Part shown: positions 1-13,237 of the stretch, one piece after another
Numbering within the stretch: the first letter of the stretch is position 1
How the letters are laid out: every line of letters begins with the position of its first letter
Source of the DNA: Erythrocercus mccallii
Taxonomy: Eukaryota; Chordata; Aves; Passeriformes; Dicruridae
Length of the DNA stretch: 64,000 nt
Assembly: GCA_013397435.1 (NCBI GenBank)
Contig: VZRG01000006.1
Location: 930,001-994,000 of the forward strand
Direction of reading: 5' to 3'
The notes under the pieces: model-generated
What the model was told of the DNA's origin: nothing
Database searches by the model: none
What the model saw: the letters and a program-made list of their open reading frames with translations, nothing else
Position numbers and translations under genes: made by a program

Positions 1-2684
1 GAAAAAGAAAAAAGAAAGAAAAAAAAATGGTTCTTTTTCTCTTGTGTCCAGTTTTACTAAAATTAATCCCTGCTGGTTTCCACTGGAATACTGTTAAGAA
101 GGTTGTCTGATAAGACTCCCATTAGTTTTCCTAGTAAATGATATTTTAGTGTTATCATAGAAGAGGAGTTTGGCTAACAAACCACTGTGAGAGAAGTGTA
201 TGGCACTTCTAACAAATCCAGAGGTCTCTGTCAAGTTTTTCCATTCAAAAGCTCTCTCTTTCTTCAAGAGGTGGGGTTTGCAGGATGCATGAGTAGCCTT
301 CAGTAAGCAAAATTACTTGTTCAATAAGAATGAATAAACAAGAACCAGCTGCACAGATATTTTGGTGATTTCATATATACTTGTTTAGATGAGTTTCCTA
401 AGGAAACAGGAGTACAGAATTACACATGCACAGTCCCAGTTCCCTCCTAGGTCAGATGTCCCAAGACCTGAAAGGTGTTTTTCTCTCCAGCATGGGAGGC
501 TGCTGCCCTGCTTTGCTATGATGATGCACTGCTGGCTCCTGGGCAACCCCCACCATTCAGGGATCTGCTGGTCTGTCTGTCTCTAGCAACTTCTGAATCC
601 TCTGATCAAACTCACTTTAATAAAGGGTAGCTGTCTCCAAAAAAGTGTTTCAGCACATGCAGAGCTCTAGACCACTCTCATAACAGCCCCATATTGTTCG
701 GTGAGGCAGATTTGGTGCTGCTACAGAGAAAAATATTTAAGGGTGACACATCCATAGGAAATCAAACCTCTTTTATTCCTCTATTAACAGAACATCATCT
801 TGTTTATTGTTGTTACATGGGCTACAGAGGTACTATAGCCACCCTTGATAAGTAGCTCAAGTCAACAGTGCAATGACATATGGAAATAGACCCTAAAATT
901 AGTAGATTCCTGAAGGACTTAAATAAGACTAGGAAACTGCTCCTAAGTTATTCTACAATGAATATTACAATAAATAATCTTAATGAGCCTAAAACCCAAG
1001 AGAAAATTGTATTTTTTACCGTAGGGTTCTGACAGCCTCTTAAAAAAACTCTGCCTACCTCTTTTTATGTCAGATGTCCTAGATAGCTTTGTGACTATTT
1101 TTAAAAATATATATTTTACAAGCCTCCTTGCTTCTTTATGAGAGGAATTATTTTATTTGGTTTTCTTCTTATTATCTTGTATACTATTTACCTGTGTGAA
1201 TGTGGTTTGACTGTTTCTTATTCTGGACCCCAAATGTTTTAATTATTTGTATAGTTTGAGACCAAGCTTTGCAAAAGCCTTTGATACTCTAACCTGAGCC
1301 CTAAACTAGATTTTATTTTTAAAAAAAATAATGTAAAAAAAGAAGCCTTTTTATTGTTCTGCAATTACTTGATACATGTACAAGGCCCTGTGTGTGCCGG
1401 GCATATCACGCATCCAAGAGTTTGGGAGTGGTTTGTTCAAGGATACTAAAAAAATCAGTGCTGAATTTCCTCTCTTCAAAGAGCTGTTTCATGGTAGAAC
1501 TGAATGAATTTAAAAACTCATTTTCAGGTCTGGCAATATGAACAACATTGGCATATAGCTTTTCAGCAAGATGAAATATGCATGTGGAAGAATAAGGAAA
1601 AAACCCAAGATACTTGCAGTCTAATCCATTTAGCAATCTGTCTCTAATTTTAATGATGTATTTGTCATTTTATTACTCACGAAATGTCATTTATATGAAA
1701 CTGTCACTATGATATTAGAGAGGAACAGCTTGTGTTAAACTGTGTAACATCTTTGCCAACTTTCAATGTTGGTTGCATTCTACCTCTTTAAAGTTTCCCT
1801 TACGCTTTCAATTCAGCTTGGATATATTACTTCATGCACCAAAGTTTTGTACACAATGGCTGTAAAAAATGTGGGCATTTCATCTTGGGGTGGATATAGC
1901 TACTATCCTGTTTAGTTATTTCAACAATAAGGAAAATATTATGAAAATTTAATGTGTAAAAATAGCCGTATGTGAAATTAAAGTTATACAGTATCCAGAA
2001 ATATCTTTCATAATTTTTAACATCAATATCAAATTAATATCAAATAGATAGTGTTGCAGCCACTTTCAAAGTGAAAGAATAAAATAAGAATAAAATAAAG
2101 CAGTGATAGTATATTTCTTTTTCTCTTAAAGATGATAAAATTATTTTCTTCAGATCTGATAATGTCTTAGGTGAAGGAAAAGTAGGTTTCTTTTTTTATA
2201 TATATGTATGTTTATATCAGCAACTGTGATATACAGTTTTTCACAGTTAAATGCAAAAAAAATCACGCCTAGTCAATAAATCCCAAATCTGTAATTTTTT
2301 CTTCAGGAAATACAAAGAAACACAAAGGCAATGCTTGTGGTTTTACACATGTAAGGGATTTAGGGGTCCTTATGTTGAGATCTGATGCCTTTGAAAACTG
2401 CACCAGTTTTCTCATTTCTCATGTTCTATTCAAAATTTTTGATGTAGATTACTCTGAATAAGAAAAATCTTACAAATCTTAGAAGCGTGGAATCACATTT
2501 GTCTTCTGTAGTTAAACAAAGGCAAATATCTGCCAATTATCTTCCTATCTCATAAGGACTCAGGAGAAAGCGACAGCCTCTTGTAGAGCATTTTGAAGCA
2601 TTAATCATAACAGAGCTGCAGGAAAGTCTTGAACTCAACACTGATGTTCAACTATAAAAAATGCTTAAATCTAAGCATGGTTTA
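1..2684. other. Intergenic DNA, nothing recognised
   Basis: AT-rich unique sequence. The small open frames here have no recognisable domains or splice context. In mammals the region downstream of HGF is a gene-poor interval, so emptiness is expected. Confidence 0.6.
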
Positions 2685-2689
2685 TCTCA

Positions 2690-3390
2690 GACATTGAGTA
2701 TTGCTATGGGAAGTTTGTGATCAGAGGAGAGGGTCCCACAGAGGAGGGGCAGTGCTGTTCTGATCCAACTTCTGCTCCTCCTGGAGACTGGGGCTCAGTC
2801 CACTTCCCCCACCTCACTCCTTGGAGAAGGACTGGCTGTGAAGGCAGAACAAAACATGTGAGAAGTCTAATTTGTATAAGAGGTAAGCATCACTATAAAA
2901 GCAAGCAGATCAGGCCCTTCACTCTCTTCTTCTCTCTCTTTTCCCTAGCTCTCTTTCTCTCTGACTTTTTCTTGCTTTGTTTTTGCAGCTCCAGCTACAG
3001 ACCATCCACATGTGTAGCCAATGCAGGAGCTAAGTTCTGGTCATATTTGTTTTCTTCCCTTTGCCTGGGCAAAATGCAGCTGCCATATTCTACCCTCTCC
3101 TCCCTAGTGGATGTTATTGTGGTAGTGGGGACATTGTGGCAGGGTGTCGTGGCTTGTTAGCCAAAGCCCTTGAATATTGGTGTCCTGTGGCTTGTGAGCC
3201 AGAAGCTTTTGAGGAGTTTGTTGTGGGAGTTGAGAACTTACTGAAGTGTACTTAATTAAAGGCTTGTTTGCCTTCACTTTTGTGGAAATGTATTGTAAGA
3301 ATTTAAGGGCTTGTTAACCAACATCTTTTCAGTCTAAATAGTGAGCTGGTTGCTGAGATTATGGCAAATATATAATAAAATATAAGTGTT
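2690..3390 (+). other. Promoter- or LTR-like block of unknown nature
   Basis: This stretch is more GC-rich than its surroundings. On the plus strand it has a TATA-like ACTATAAAAG (2,891-2,900), a CT-rich run (2,918-2,962), TTTTTGCAG (2,981-2,989), and later ATTAAA (near 3,254) and AATAAA (near 3,375). A motif close to GGCTTGTTAGCCA recurs four times (3,151, 3,189, 3,261, 3,308). The order TATA, pyrimidine tract, polyadenylation hexamer resembles a solo retroviral LTR, but I could not define TG...CA ends or a target-site duplication. The 147-codon open frame at 2,717-3,160 has no recognisable domain. Confidence 0.25.
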
Positions 3391-3891
3391 ACCTGACATG
3401 TGTCCAATGTTTTTGTTCAGCCTGATGAGAATTTATACAGAACATCTCAACATCTACCTATGGGTCATGAAACCAACAAAGGAAATGTTTTTATTAGAAT
3501 TGGTTAAAATTGTTTCTGAATTAAGGATAAGTCTGAAAGGAGAACATTTCTAAAATGAAACCTTTTATCTACAAGCAACATTTTTTCCCCAACACTTTCT
3601 AATGAACAACCTCTAATTTCTGTTTTGAAACAAAATCTGTACTTTAGAAGTTAAAAATTTTCAGTTGAAAAAAAGTAAAGTTTTGAAAAACTTACTGAAT
3701 GGGGAAAAGATTTGGAGGATCTGTCATATCAAACAAAGTAATTCAGGTTGACTAACTCCTCTTCACAGACACAAAACTTTGACCACAGCACGAAGGAGTA
3801 TCAGAAGCTTTCTTCTTGGTTTGGTAATAAGAAATGAGGGGGGGGAAGTACTATAATTATTTAAAAATAAAGAATAAATGTTATTGTGGTG

Positions 3892-4192
3892 CTAGGAGGG
3901 CTGGTGGTTCCATGGGCCAGGGGCTGGGGGTGTCAGGGCAGTCAGGGCAAGGCAGGGCAGGCAGTGGGACAGACAGGGCAGCCCCAGCCCTGGACATCAG
4001 GAACCTCCATGGAAATGAGGGTGGGCTGAGGCTGGGATGAGTCAGGACTGGTGGGGACAGAATCCTACAACCTCCCTGGGACAAGACCTGACAGTTCTGG
4101 GACTGAAGTGGGGTCCTGAGCTATGAGCAGGATGAGGGGAGTGTCAGGGACAGACAGGGATAGCAGGGCCCCAGAGTGCACTCAGGGTCTCA
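3892..4192. repeat. GC-rich minisatellite-like block
   Basis: About 300 bp of G-rich sequence stands out in AT-rich surroundings. It is built of degenerate units around CAGGGCAG and GTCAGGGACAGACAGGG (for example 3,931-3,983 and 4,143-4,168). Open frames on both strands are by-products of composition. It looks like a decayed minisatellite. Confidence 0.55.
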
Positions 4193-7100
4193 ACAGATAT
4201 TCAAAGACAAATCTCGAAATGTCAGAGGCAAAGACAAAACCTGAATACAACTCAAATCTTAGATTCAATTTAAATTAATTTTAAATTTTAATAGTAATTA
4301 AATCGATGCATATACTGATTGCAAAGAACTATTTCAGAACTTATTCTTCCTCTAGAGATGAACATGTCCTCAAGTTCTTCCATGTGAATCCTCACTTGTC
4401 ATTAGCATTTGGTTTTAATCCACAAATCTTCCATGCTAGTCTCAAAGCAATTGCCTTGTTTGTAGAAATGTGGAATTGAGCTTTACTAAATAATGTAGAA
4501 TAACTTTTTGAACATAATTCAGTTGACATTATCAAACAATTCATGTGACTTAGATATTTGTATTTCAAAAATACTTTTGGAGTCTTTTTTAATCTTCTTT
4601 CATTCCTTCTGAGGCTAGACCTGATTTCAATTTATGGAAAAAAGTTTGGAAAGCAAAGATGTGGTGTTTTTGCACATATACAGATATATTTTATTCTCTG
4701 ATGTAATCATAAAGGGGTGTTGACCCTGCCACTTTTGAATGTTTTGGACTTCATTCTGATCCTAGATGAAGCACATATCAGATACAGTTATTATCATATT
4801 ATAAATATATCTCTATATTCAATCACATAAATGTCAAGCCTGGTATACAATCTGTCATTTGTAATTCTGGATCCTGAGATATGTCTAGACAAGTAATATA
4901 GATGCTGAAGAGATATAAAATCTAAATTCAGCTCCAGAGCACAGGCCAGTTATAGGTGTTCCCCACAGATTCTGAAGTAATTGGATGGAATGCCATTAAA
5001 ATGCAACCATATTAAAATGTTTCCTGCATTACCTTTCAACTGCACAAAGACATGAAATAAGGCATCTAATAAGACTCTGAAGACTGAGCTATGGCACCAC
5101 ATCTAATTTCACAGGAGTCTCACAAACTGTGGTTAAATCAAAAGTAAATTTCAATGTGTTCTCTCCCATTCAGTTACCGTTGTTGAGCCTTTGAATGTCA
5201 TTTCAGGCATTATTTTGAAAAGAGAAGGAGAATTAAAGGGAACCATAAACATTTTTAATATCAGTTTTGGAAACCTTTTTTTACGTTTATGATGTTCCTG
5301 TCTTAGGCACTGTATAAACAAGTCTCATCCCTGACTGGAGTTCTTGCCCACATTCAGCCAAAGTCGCAATGCTTTTTAAATTCACTGGATCATTTGCTCA
5401 TTTGCATCTTCAAAGGCAGGCACTTGTCAATGGGTCTCAAGTTTATGCTGGAAGTTAAACATATGTTTAATTACGGTCCCAAATGAGGACATAAGTGCTT
5501 TGTTACAGCATAATCTGTTCCTGTTCCTATTTTGGTGCTAAATAAATCATAAGTTACAGTCTACCTGTTATCATTGATTTTCCATAGGCATACTCAGTGT
5601 TTAGGAATAATGACTATGCAAGAGATTCTTTCTCAACACTTTGAACATTATGACAGAATTTGAAAATCCTGCAAAACCACAGCAAAAATTGTTGATGTGA
5701 TATGTGATGGTAAAGTGAGATTCATCTCTTGCTACAGATATGGATCTTGCTGTGGATTTTAAAAACTTGAGCAAAATCTAATGTGTTATTTATCTGGTGG
5801 AACTATCTTGCACATTATAAACTGCCTGATTTCCCTCATGCAACTACATTAAAATGGGTTTTGTTAAGATTCACATCAAAGATACACTGTTAGGGCAAAT
5901 ATCTATGGTTAGAGAAAAAAATCCATTTGATTTTTGCCTCTTCAAGCTATCAAAGCTTTACCCAACTAGCAGTCTCTAGGAAAAACATCTTAATTTTTTA
6001 TTTATCTTCATGGTTTGACAGACTGCACTGCATCTGCCCAGACAGAAGAATTAATCAAATGAAATATCTGTGACAAAATTTGCCATCTGGTTTTGACTGC
6101 TACATGGCAGTGGAAAAGTTCTGTAAATACATTAATTGAAGACATTTATGGCAGCTCTGCATTATCAGAGCCATGTAACAAAGACAAAATCCACTGCTGA
6201 GCCTGACCTTGGAATATTTCATACTATTTTTATCCTTCACATCATCATGAAACTGTTTTTAACAGCTATTTATCTGTAGAGATCACATTATTATCAGGTT
6301 GGTAGTAGCCCCCATCCTATGATTCAACTGATTTATCATTACAAGAAGTCCAGAATTGTTTTGAGAGTAGACTTTTATAGATCATCCAGTCTTAAGCAAG
6401 GTGACAGAATCAGATCCATTATATTTCATGTTATTTATTTCAATGCAATAAAAATTAATTTTGGAGGGAAAACCAAGTCTATTGAGTCATGTTCTAAATG
6501 ACTTTTCCTCCTTTGCAGATGCAGTTTTGTACCACATGACAGGCATGAAATCTGTTTCCAAAAAAATTCTACAAAATTATGGTTCTAAATAATGTGTAGT
6601 GTTGGGCAATATCCTTTAGGCTATAAGGTGAAATGTTAGGTACATAAAGATATTTTTAGTTTTTATAATCTGTGAAATGTTTTCTTTTCCTCAGAGCTCA
6701 TATTCTATTTGTTTTGAATGTGAGACAAAACATTAGGAAAGGCCTGGAGGGAAGTCTAGCACACAAGTGACTAGTAACAGTCTAATCTCCTTTTACTATT
6801 GGAGGAAAATATGTTTTGGTTTCTTTCTTCTTAGTCAAGTAAACAGATAAATATATTTCCCCTGGCTTCCATGACAGCAAGTTGGCAGTTACAGAAGAAT
6901 CCTTTCAATTTTGATTTCCTGTCAGCTTTACTAACAAATGACCACAGAGTACAGTATTCTCTTGGTGTGGTTTTTATAGACTCTGTGCCTTAAAAGAAGT
7001 ATTTTTGAATGAAATTGCTATATGTTCTCTCTTGGAGGCCTTGGTTTGCTTTCCGCATGAGTACTTTTCTTCTTTTAATGAATGTGTGAAATTGGGAAAA

Positions 7101-8932
7101 TGATAGGAAAGATGTGGCCAGAAAAAGAACATTAAAAAAAAAAAAAATCCAAAAAAAACCCACCCCAAACCTTTTCTTCCCTTGATCTTCATCTTCTGAG
7201 CTGGATTCAAAAGACTGGCTAAATTCAGATACAGACATAAACTGGTTCAGGCCACTTTTTCAGTTTGCCCATAGCAAACAGAAAAACCAAACCAAACCAG
7301 TTCCATGTGCAAAGGGCTGATCTCAGGGAAGTCAGTGGTATGCTGCTGAGTTTTTTCAGCAGAGCTTGCTGAAATTTTTCACTCAAAATTGAATTTCTTC
7401 TCTTAGATTTATCTTTCAAAGAAGGGGACCTGAAAACAATATGGCTCATGAGTTGTGGTCAGAAGTTATGTGGTTCCCAAGTGCCTTGGTGGACACTCCT
7501 ATGGGCACACTGCTACAATTATTGTGCTTTCTCTCACCTAAAATTCCCAGAGGGTAGCCCCTAACCTTTGCATTTCTCTCTGAAAAGTGTTTCTATTTCA
7601 AGCCAGGCATCAATTCACTATTCATATGCCGGCAGACAAGCATCTTGAAGAGCAATCAAAAGCCTATGAGCAACAGTCATTGCTAACAATTCCTCTCTTT
7701 TCCAGAGTGAGTTTTCTTTGTCTACTCTCACACACCATAGTTGTCTTCATAGGCATGGTCTCTAGAGAGAGTGAGGCAAATGTAGAAATGCCATTCTGCT
7801 CTGTGCCTTTGCTGTATTTTGTTCTTTGAGACAAATTTGCTCAAGTATCCCCTCGGTCAGGATTTTGCAGAAGGAAAATGTCCTGCAGTGAGTGCTGTGG
7901 CTGAGTCTGCACTGATAGCAGTGTGGGGCGGGGAAAGGGGGAGATACACAAAGTGACTTCATCACTTCAGCCCTTACAGAGAAGATAATGAGCAAAGCTC
8001 TTTCCAAACAGAGAAAGTGAAGTGTCTTCAGACAGCAAAGGAGGCCAAAAAAACTGCCAAGAAAGGATTGAAGAGAACTTTCCAAAAAGCTGTCCTTAGC
8101 AGACCATAAATCTCACCCAGAAGACAGTTCAAACACAACGCTTCCACCAGCCCTACTCTTCCCTGTTTATTTTCTTCCTGTCAGCATTAAAATAGAATAA
8201 TAAAGTACCAGACAAACAAACAAGACAAACAAGAAAATAAGCAAAGAAACCCAGTAGAGAAGAAAAAGAATTGGAGACCTTGTTTGTCAGCAGTGGTGAG
8301 AAGTCTCTTGGATCACTCTGCAGTAGCCTGTGCAAACACCTCTGCCTCACCATGTCCGATCCAAGAAAGGAAGTCACAAACTCTTCTTAAGTGTCTGAAA
8401 TAACCATTCAGAGGAATATGGGAATGCCAAGACTATATTTAAATATTTAACAGGGAAGCGCATCCAGAAGTTTGGCTTTATGCCAAGTGAGATGTTTCCC
8501 TGTAAGCTTTGGTTGTCCAAGATCGCTTCAGCTTCATCGATTCCTTCCTGAGTTTAGTTGGAATTTGCTTTAAAGGTAAGGAGTATTTTACTCTCTTGAA
8601 GAATCTGACAGGGAAATGGGAAGAAAAGTCCACCCTCCACAGGATAATTTGGGAAAGATAAGAAACTCTGCTGCCAATTTTGAAAGGCAATGTGCAGTAC
8701 ATACCCTAACAGGCAGGGAAATACCTCTTTGGAGGAAGCCACACAGAGTGAGCCTGGGGAGGTGAGCAAGCATGCTGGAGGGAAAACAAATGGATTTCAG
8801 TTGGAAACCAGCCTGGTCTCTGTCAAACATACCAATAAAACTGACATGTTCCTGCAGACTGAGTTGGTAAGATCTGCATGTTGTGATGGGAAAAAGTACC
8901 GATAAGAAAATTTAGCGGCACTCATGGAAAGA
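4193..8932. other. Intergenic DNA, nothing recognised
   Basis: AT-rich unique sequence with short A-runs (for example 7,132-7,146). No gene, RNA gene or repeat family is supported. Several overlapping small open frames between 7,000 and 9,000 are uninformative. Confidence 0.6.
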
Positions 8933-8981
8933 NNNNNNNNNNNNNNNNNNNNNNNNNNNNNNNNNNNNNNNNNNNNNNNNN
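8933..8981. other. Assembly gap (49 N)
   Basis: A run of 49 undetermined bases, followed directly by a T-run. The homopolymer edge is a likely reason for the failed assembly. Features across it cannot be read. Confidence 0.99.
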
Positions 8982-9184
8982 TTTTTTTTTCTCCTCCTTT
9001 ATTTTCCAAGCATATGTATAAACCAGGCAGGAAGGTAAGACTTAAAAAAACTCACATAGAAAGCTAAAGGAATTAATGCTCAGGGGTAAGTGTTAGGGAG
9101 TTATATGAACTACAAAGTTGCTAACACTAACATCAGAGGGGATTGAAAAACACAATGCTTGCAAATACAGCCTGGTGTCTCTGC

Positions 9185-9209
9185 TAAAATAAAAATAAAA
9201 TAAAATAAA
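9185..9209. repeat. AAAAT simple repeat
   Basis: Short pentanucleotide A-rich run. Confidence 0.7.
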
Positions 9210-11267
9210 GTGAGAAGTCAGCCTGAGAAAACATGACTCTAGAAGAGAGTCCTAACCAAATTAATTAAGATAACAGCTCAGAAGGAGTTCTGGTAAGGAA
9301 GCTGGTTTCTAAAGGAAGAATATTCACTTTTAAGGGAGCTTTAAAATTAAGGCCAGCTTCTGGTGATATCTACCAAAAATTAAAGTGGGATAAAAGGAAA
9401 AAGAAACCATCTAGAAGGATCTCCAAAGGCCTATGTACTCTTTCATTAGCAGTGTAGATAGAAGTGATTAGCACTGATTCTCTAAAATATTTGAGCATCT
9501 TAAGTGTCAAGGCTGAACTTCTTAACTTCTAAATGTTGGGGCTTCCACATGCATGTTATAGTTACACCAATGTGTAAAAACTAGAACACAGATGGCTGAA
9601 AATTAGCCAGGTCTACTTTGTCTGCTTCCAGAACAATAAAAAGCAATTCTAGATCTTGTACATTGTGCCAGGAAGAATAGATACATGTGTCTCTGCACAC
9701 ATGGGCACGCACACACACACAAAGAGGTCAGAGAGTCAATCACTACAAAACTAAGTGCATTGGTTTGGATCCAGTTAATCCAGAGCATAAGAGGTACATA
9801 ATATTTTATTCCAGCTCAGGCTTACACTCAAATGTTTGTCATCACAAATGTGCCAAATCAGGATATCAAAAATTCGTATCTCTGGCTAGCACAATTAAGC
9901 TTCCCCTTGTTATTCTTGGTTAGTTTAAAAGTGAGATAAGTTGTCCTGGTAGGATGACCTCTCTTCTCATATCCTGTTCCTCTATCAAGGCACTTGAATT
10001 ATCGCAGCACTGGGACAAGGGTTATAATCCTTTTTGTGAGGTATGTATGTAGACTGAGAATTTGTTATATTAGTTGGCTAGATACCATATATGTGCATTT
10101 GGGTGGGTGTGATGTGCACTTGTTTCTGTGTCCATATATAATTTTTGTACTTCTAGTGCTCAGCCACACCAGACCTCTGGCTATGTATGGCTGGTTTTCT
10201 ATAGATGGCTGTGGAGCACCTCCCCAGGCTTTGCAGATGTGGGATGTGTAGAAGGCATCTAGCCCACTAGAATATTCCTTTCCATGAGTTAATGTACTTG
10301 ATGGCAAGCTGGGAAGACCAGGGTAGACAGCTGAAGGCTGGGCCTCAATGAGTTTCCACCTCCTAAAGGTATTTTGAGGATTTTTTTCTGAGTATATGCA
10401 ACAAAAAAATGAGGCCATGTGGGGACTTTCCAACAGAAACAAAGGCTTCAAAGACTTGAAGGATCAGGCAATAATTGGGACTCATCTGCCTTGTGAGGAT
10501 GCACAGAAATGGAAAGCAGAGGCTTTCAAATGAAAGCTTACTGCAAATCTTCCACAACTTACACTGCTGTGTAGAGAAAATTTTCTGTGATTTCATTTTA
10601 AAATATTTAAAAAAAAGATTTAAAAAGGTAAATAAAAAAATGGAGAATGAGTTCTGTGATGGCAGTTCTGTAAGTGCTCTGTGAAGTGAGAGCCTTGTTG
10701 AACACAAGGCTGAACAGCAGATGGCATATTTACTCCCAAGACATCAGAGTGTTGTTGACATGGTTTGTAAAGCAATGTTGATGTAAATGCATATTTGCTC
10801 ATTGTGTGTATAATGCTGACATTAATCCTCAAGAAAAGAAAACCATCTGGAATTTTTTTAGTCAGTATAATGCAAATTGAATTAAATACTATAAACTCAT
10901 ATATTGCTGAAGGCAAAACTACTCTCTGTGGAAGAGGACTATATCCTTATTTGTGTTTCACACTAGCCTTCTCTAATCCAGTGTATACCTTTAATCTTGT
11001 GTTTATTGCCGTATTTTTGATAAATTGTTATGAATTGCACTGTCCTCTATATAATTTTTCTCCCAGGAGAATGTATTAAATAACTCAACTGAGGTCAAAA
11101 CTAGCTTCAACAGACAAAACTTGAGCTATCTCAAGCAAATGACATCTCTTGGACTCTGAAGCAGTGTATTTTTTTGCTCTGGTGGGGAGTTTTTCCCTAA
11201 AGAATTTATTCTTTTTTGTATAAAACTAGATTAATAGCAACTGCATTCATCATGGGTTTTAAGACTG

Positions 11268-11340
11268 TTGCTTTTGTTGTTGTTCTTCTTAATAATTTAT
11301 AATAATAATAAAATTGTTGTTGTTGCTATTATTATTTAAT
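11268..11340. repeat. TTG / AAT trinucleotide simple repeats
   Basis: Interleaved runs of TTG and AAT units over about 70 bp. Confidence 0.7.
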
Positions 11341-13186
11341 GAAAAATATTTGAATAGTAAGCAAATTAACCAAGTTTCATCTTCAATCAGACTGAGCAAA
11401 TTTGATAGTCTGCAGTTGAACTTTGATACCTAGCTTTGAAATAAAATCTATACTTTCTCCCTCTAACACTCATTAACAGTCTGGAACACGCCCTGAGCAT
11501 TTCCTTAAATCAGGATCTGAAACAATGTCATGACAAGGGCCAAGGGGTTCAGAAGGAAGCTTTGGGACATAGCCACTAGCCCTAGATTAGGCTAAATAGT
11601 GTTTTTAAATAGTGTTCTGACTGATTTCAATGCAAGTGGGATCAGGACTTCAGACACAGAAGGAACTTGTCCTATATCTTCTGTGACCATATGGAGAAGT
11701 CATTGCATCTCCCCAAGTGTTCTCAACAAAGTGAAGTAGTATTTAGCTATTAAGATATTCTATTGCAGCTTTTCACACCATATATCCTATGTTTCAAAAA
11801 CTGAGACAACATGAAAAAAAATTATTTTAGGGCTTAATTTTTTATTAATCTTTTTATGGTCTGCCTTTTCCCTTCCAGCTGTTTTCTTTTCTATTTATTG
11901 CACGTGGGTTTTATTGGAACATATCTGTCCCAAAATCGGTGCTTTTCAAGGCAGAGGAGATACACAACTGAACCCTGCTAAATGGCCTGCTCTGTTTTCA
12001 GGAGGCTTGTTAAATAACACAGAGCAGAACACAAGCATTGAGCATCAATATGGGTTTCCATCATTTACCATCTGCAGATCACAGTGTTCCTGCAGCTACA
12101 ACAGAACAGCCACAACAGAAAGTAATATGAAGGCAATATTCCTTTAGAGATTTTTCTGGTGCAAATTGCTGCACAAGCAGTTAATTCTCATGGATCCCAG
12201 AAGACACAGAGGTCACCTGGACATACTGCAAACTGCAAAACTATAGCAAAGTATTGTTTTGACATATGGACTATTTATGGATTATTTTTATTACTTTGGA
12301 AACATTCCTGCATGACAAGTTATTGCAAGCTTCCACTGATTTCAGGAGTTCCTGATAAAATCCATTGATTTTATGGATTGATTAGAAAACTCCCATTTTG
12401 GAAAACAACAACAACAAAAAAGGAAAGTGATGTTTGCCATGGAAAACCTCAGACCAGAGTTCAAACATATGAGTTTATTTGAAAAATGATTCACTGTGGA
12501 TGTAGCTGGAGAAAATACATATTTAAATCATCTAAATCACAGTGTAACCAGAAGTTCTTACAGAAATTTCACATGGATAATGACAAAGGAGTAATGAACT
12601 TATTGGTGGGGTTAGTAAGGGTGTTGCTTATTTCCTTTTCTGGTAGCTGCTGGCTGGCTGCGTTATTAAGTGCAGCAGTAGCACCAAGGTTTGTTGCAGT
12701 TATTTCTCTTCTTTGCATCATCTTTTGTACCATCAGTAGTATTAAGTGATACTGACAGGGGAGCCCTTTCCAGAAGTGTAAAGTGTATTTATAAAAAGAA
12801 GGAAAATTTCAAGCCTCTCATATTGAAATTGTAAGGAACTAAAAACTCTTGGAAAATATTTATGTTTAGCTTGAAAAGATCCTTTCCACTGCAAATATAG
12901 TAATATATATCTCCCTGTAATATGCTTAGACCATTCTCAGTGCAGAAATCAGTCAGAAAGATCTTGGGAAGTCTCAACAAGATCACCATGTATTTGGCTA
13001 TTTCTTTCATTTTATTTTCAATTCTGCAATTGGACACAAGAGGATCTTTAAAGCACCAGTCCTCCTTACTTTACACATTAAAATCCCTCACCGGAATTGA
13101 AACTGGGAGACTTGCAGTGGGGTTCTGACCTTGTTCCTTCAATAAGAAATGTAATGCTAATTAAGTTCTCGTTTTTTATAAAATAC

Positions 13187-13237
13187 TTTATTAAGAATAA
13201 TAAGAGTAAACAAGGTTACAAAAATACCAACTTTATT
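13187..13237 (-). terminator. Candidate distal polyadenylation signal pair
   Basis: Two AATAAA hexamers on the minus strand (13,237-13,232 and 13,192-13,187) lie 45 nt apart, about 3.85 kb past the stop. This placement would fit the long HGF mRNA class. It is inferred from the hexamers and spacing alone. Confidence 0.3.

Larger units (their letters stand above)
8982..13186. other. Intergenic DNA downstream of HGF
   Basis: AT-rich unique sequence with short simple repeats (AAAAT at 9,185-9,209; TTG/AAT at 11,268-11,340). I see no coding or RNA gene. It may include the far end of the HGF 3'UTR if the distal polyadenylation site lies lower than 13,187. Confidence 0.6.

Noticed and set aside
2717..3160. 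147-codon open frame downstream of HGF
   Set aside because: The reading follows from the GC- and CT-rich block there; no family resemblance.
6370..6420. AGATCATCCAGTC text resembling CR1 3'-end sequence
   Set aside because: Only about a dozen bases match, too little to call an element.
10065..10451. 128-codon minus-strand open frame
   Set aside because: No homology recognised; overlaps an opposite-strand frame of similar length, typical of chance.
11605..11660. Text resembling a common sauropsid repeat phrase (TTCAATG...GTGGGATCAGG)
   Set aside because: Short and diverged; cannot be separated from chance without a search.
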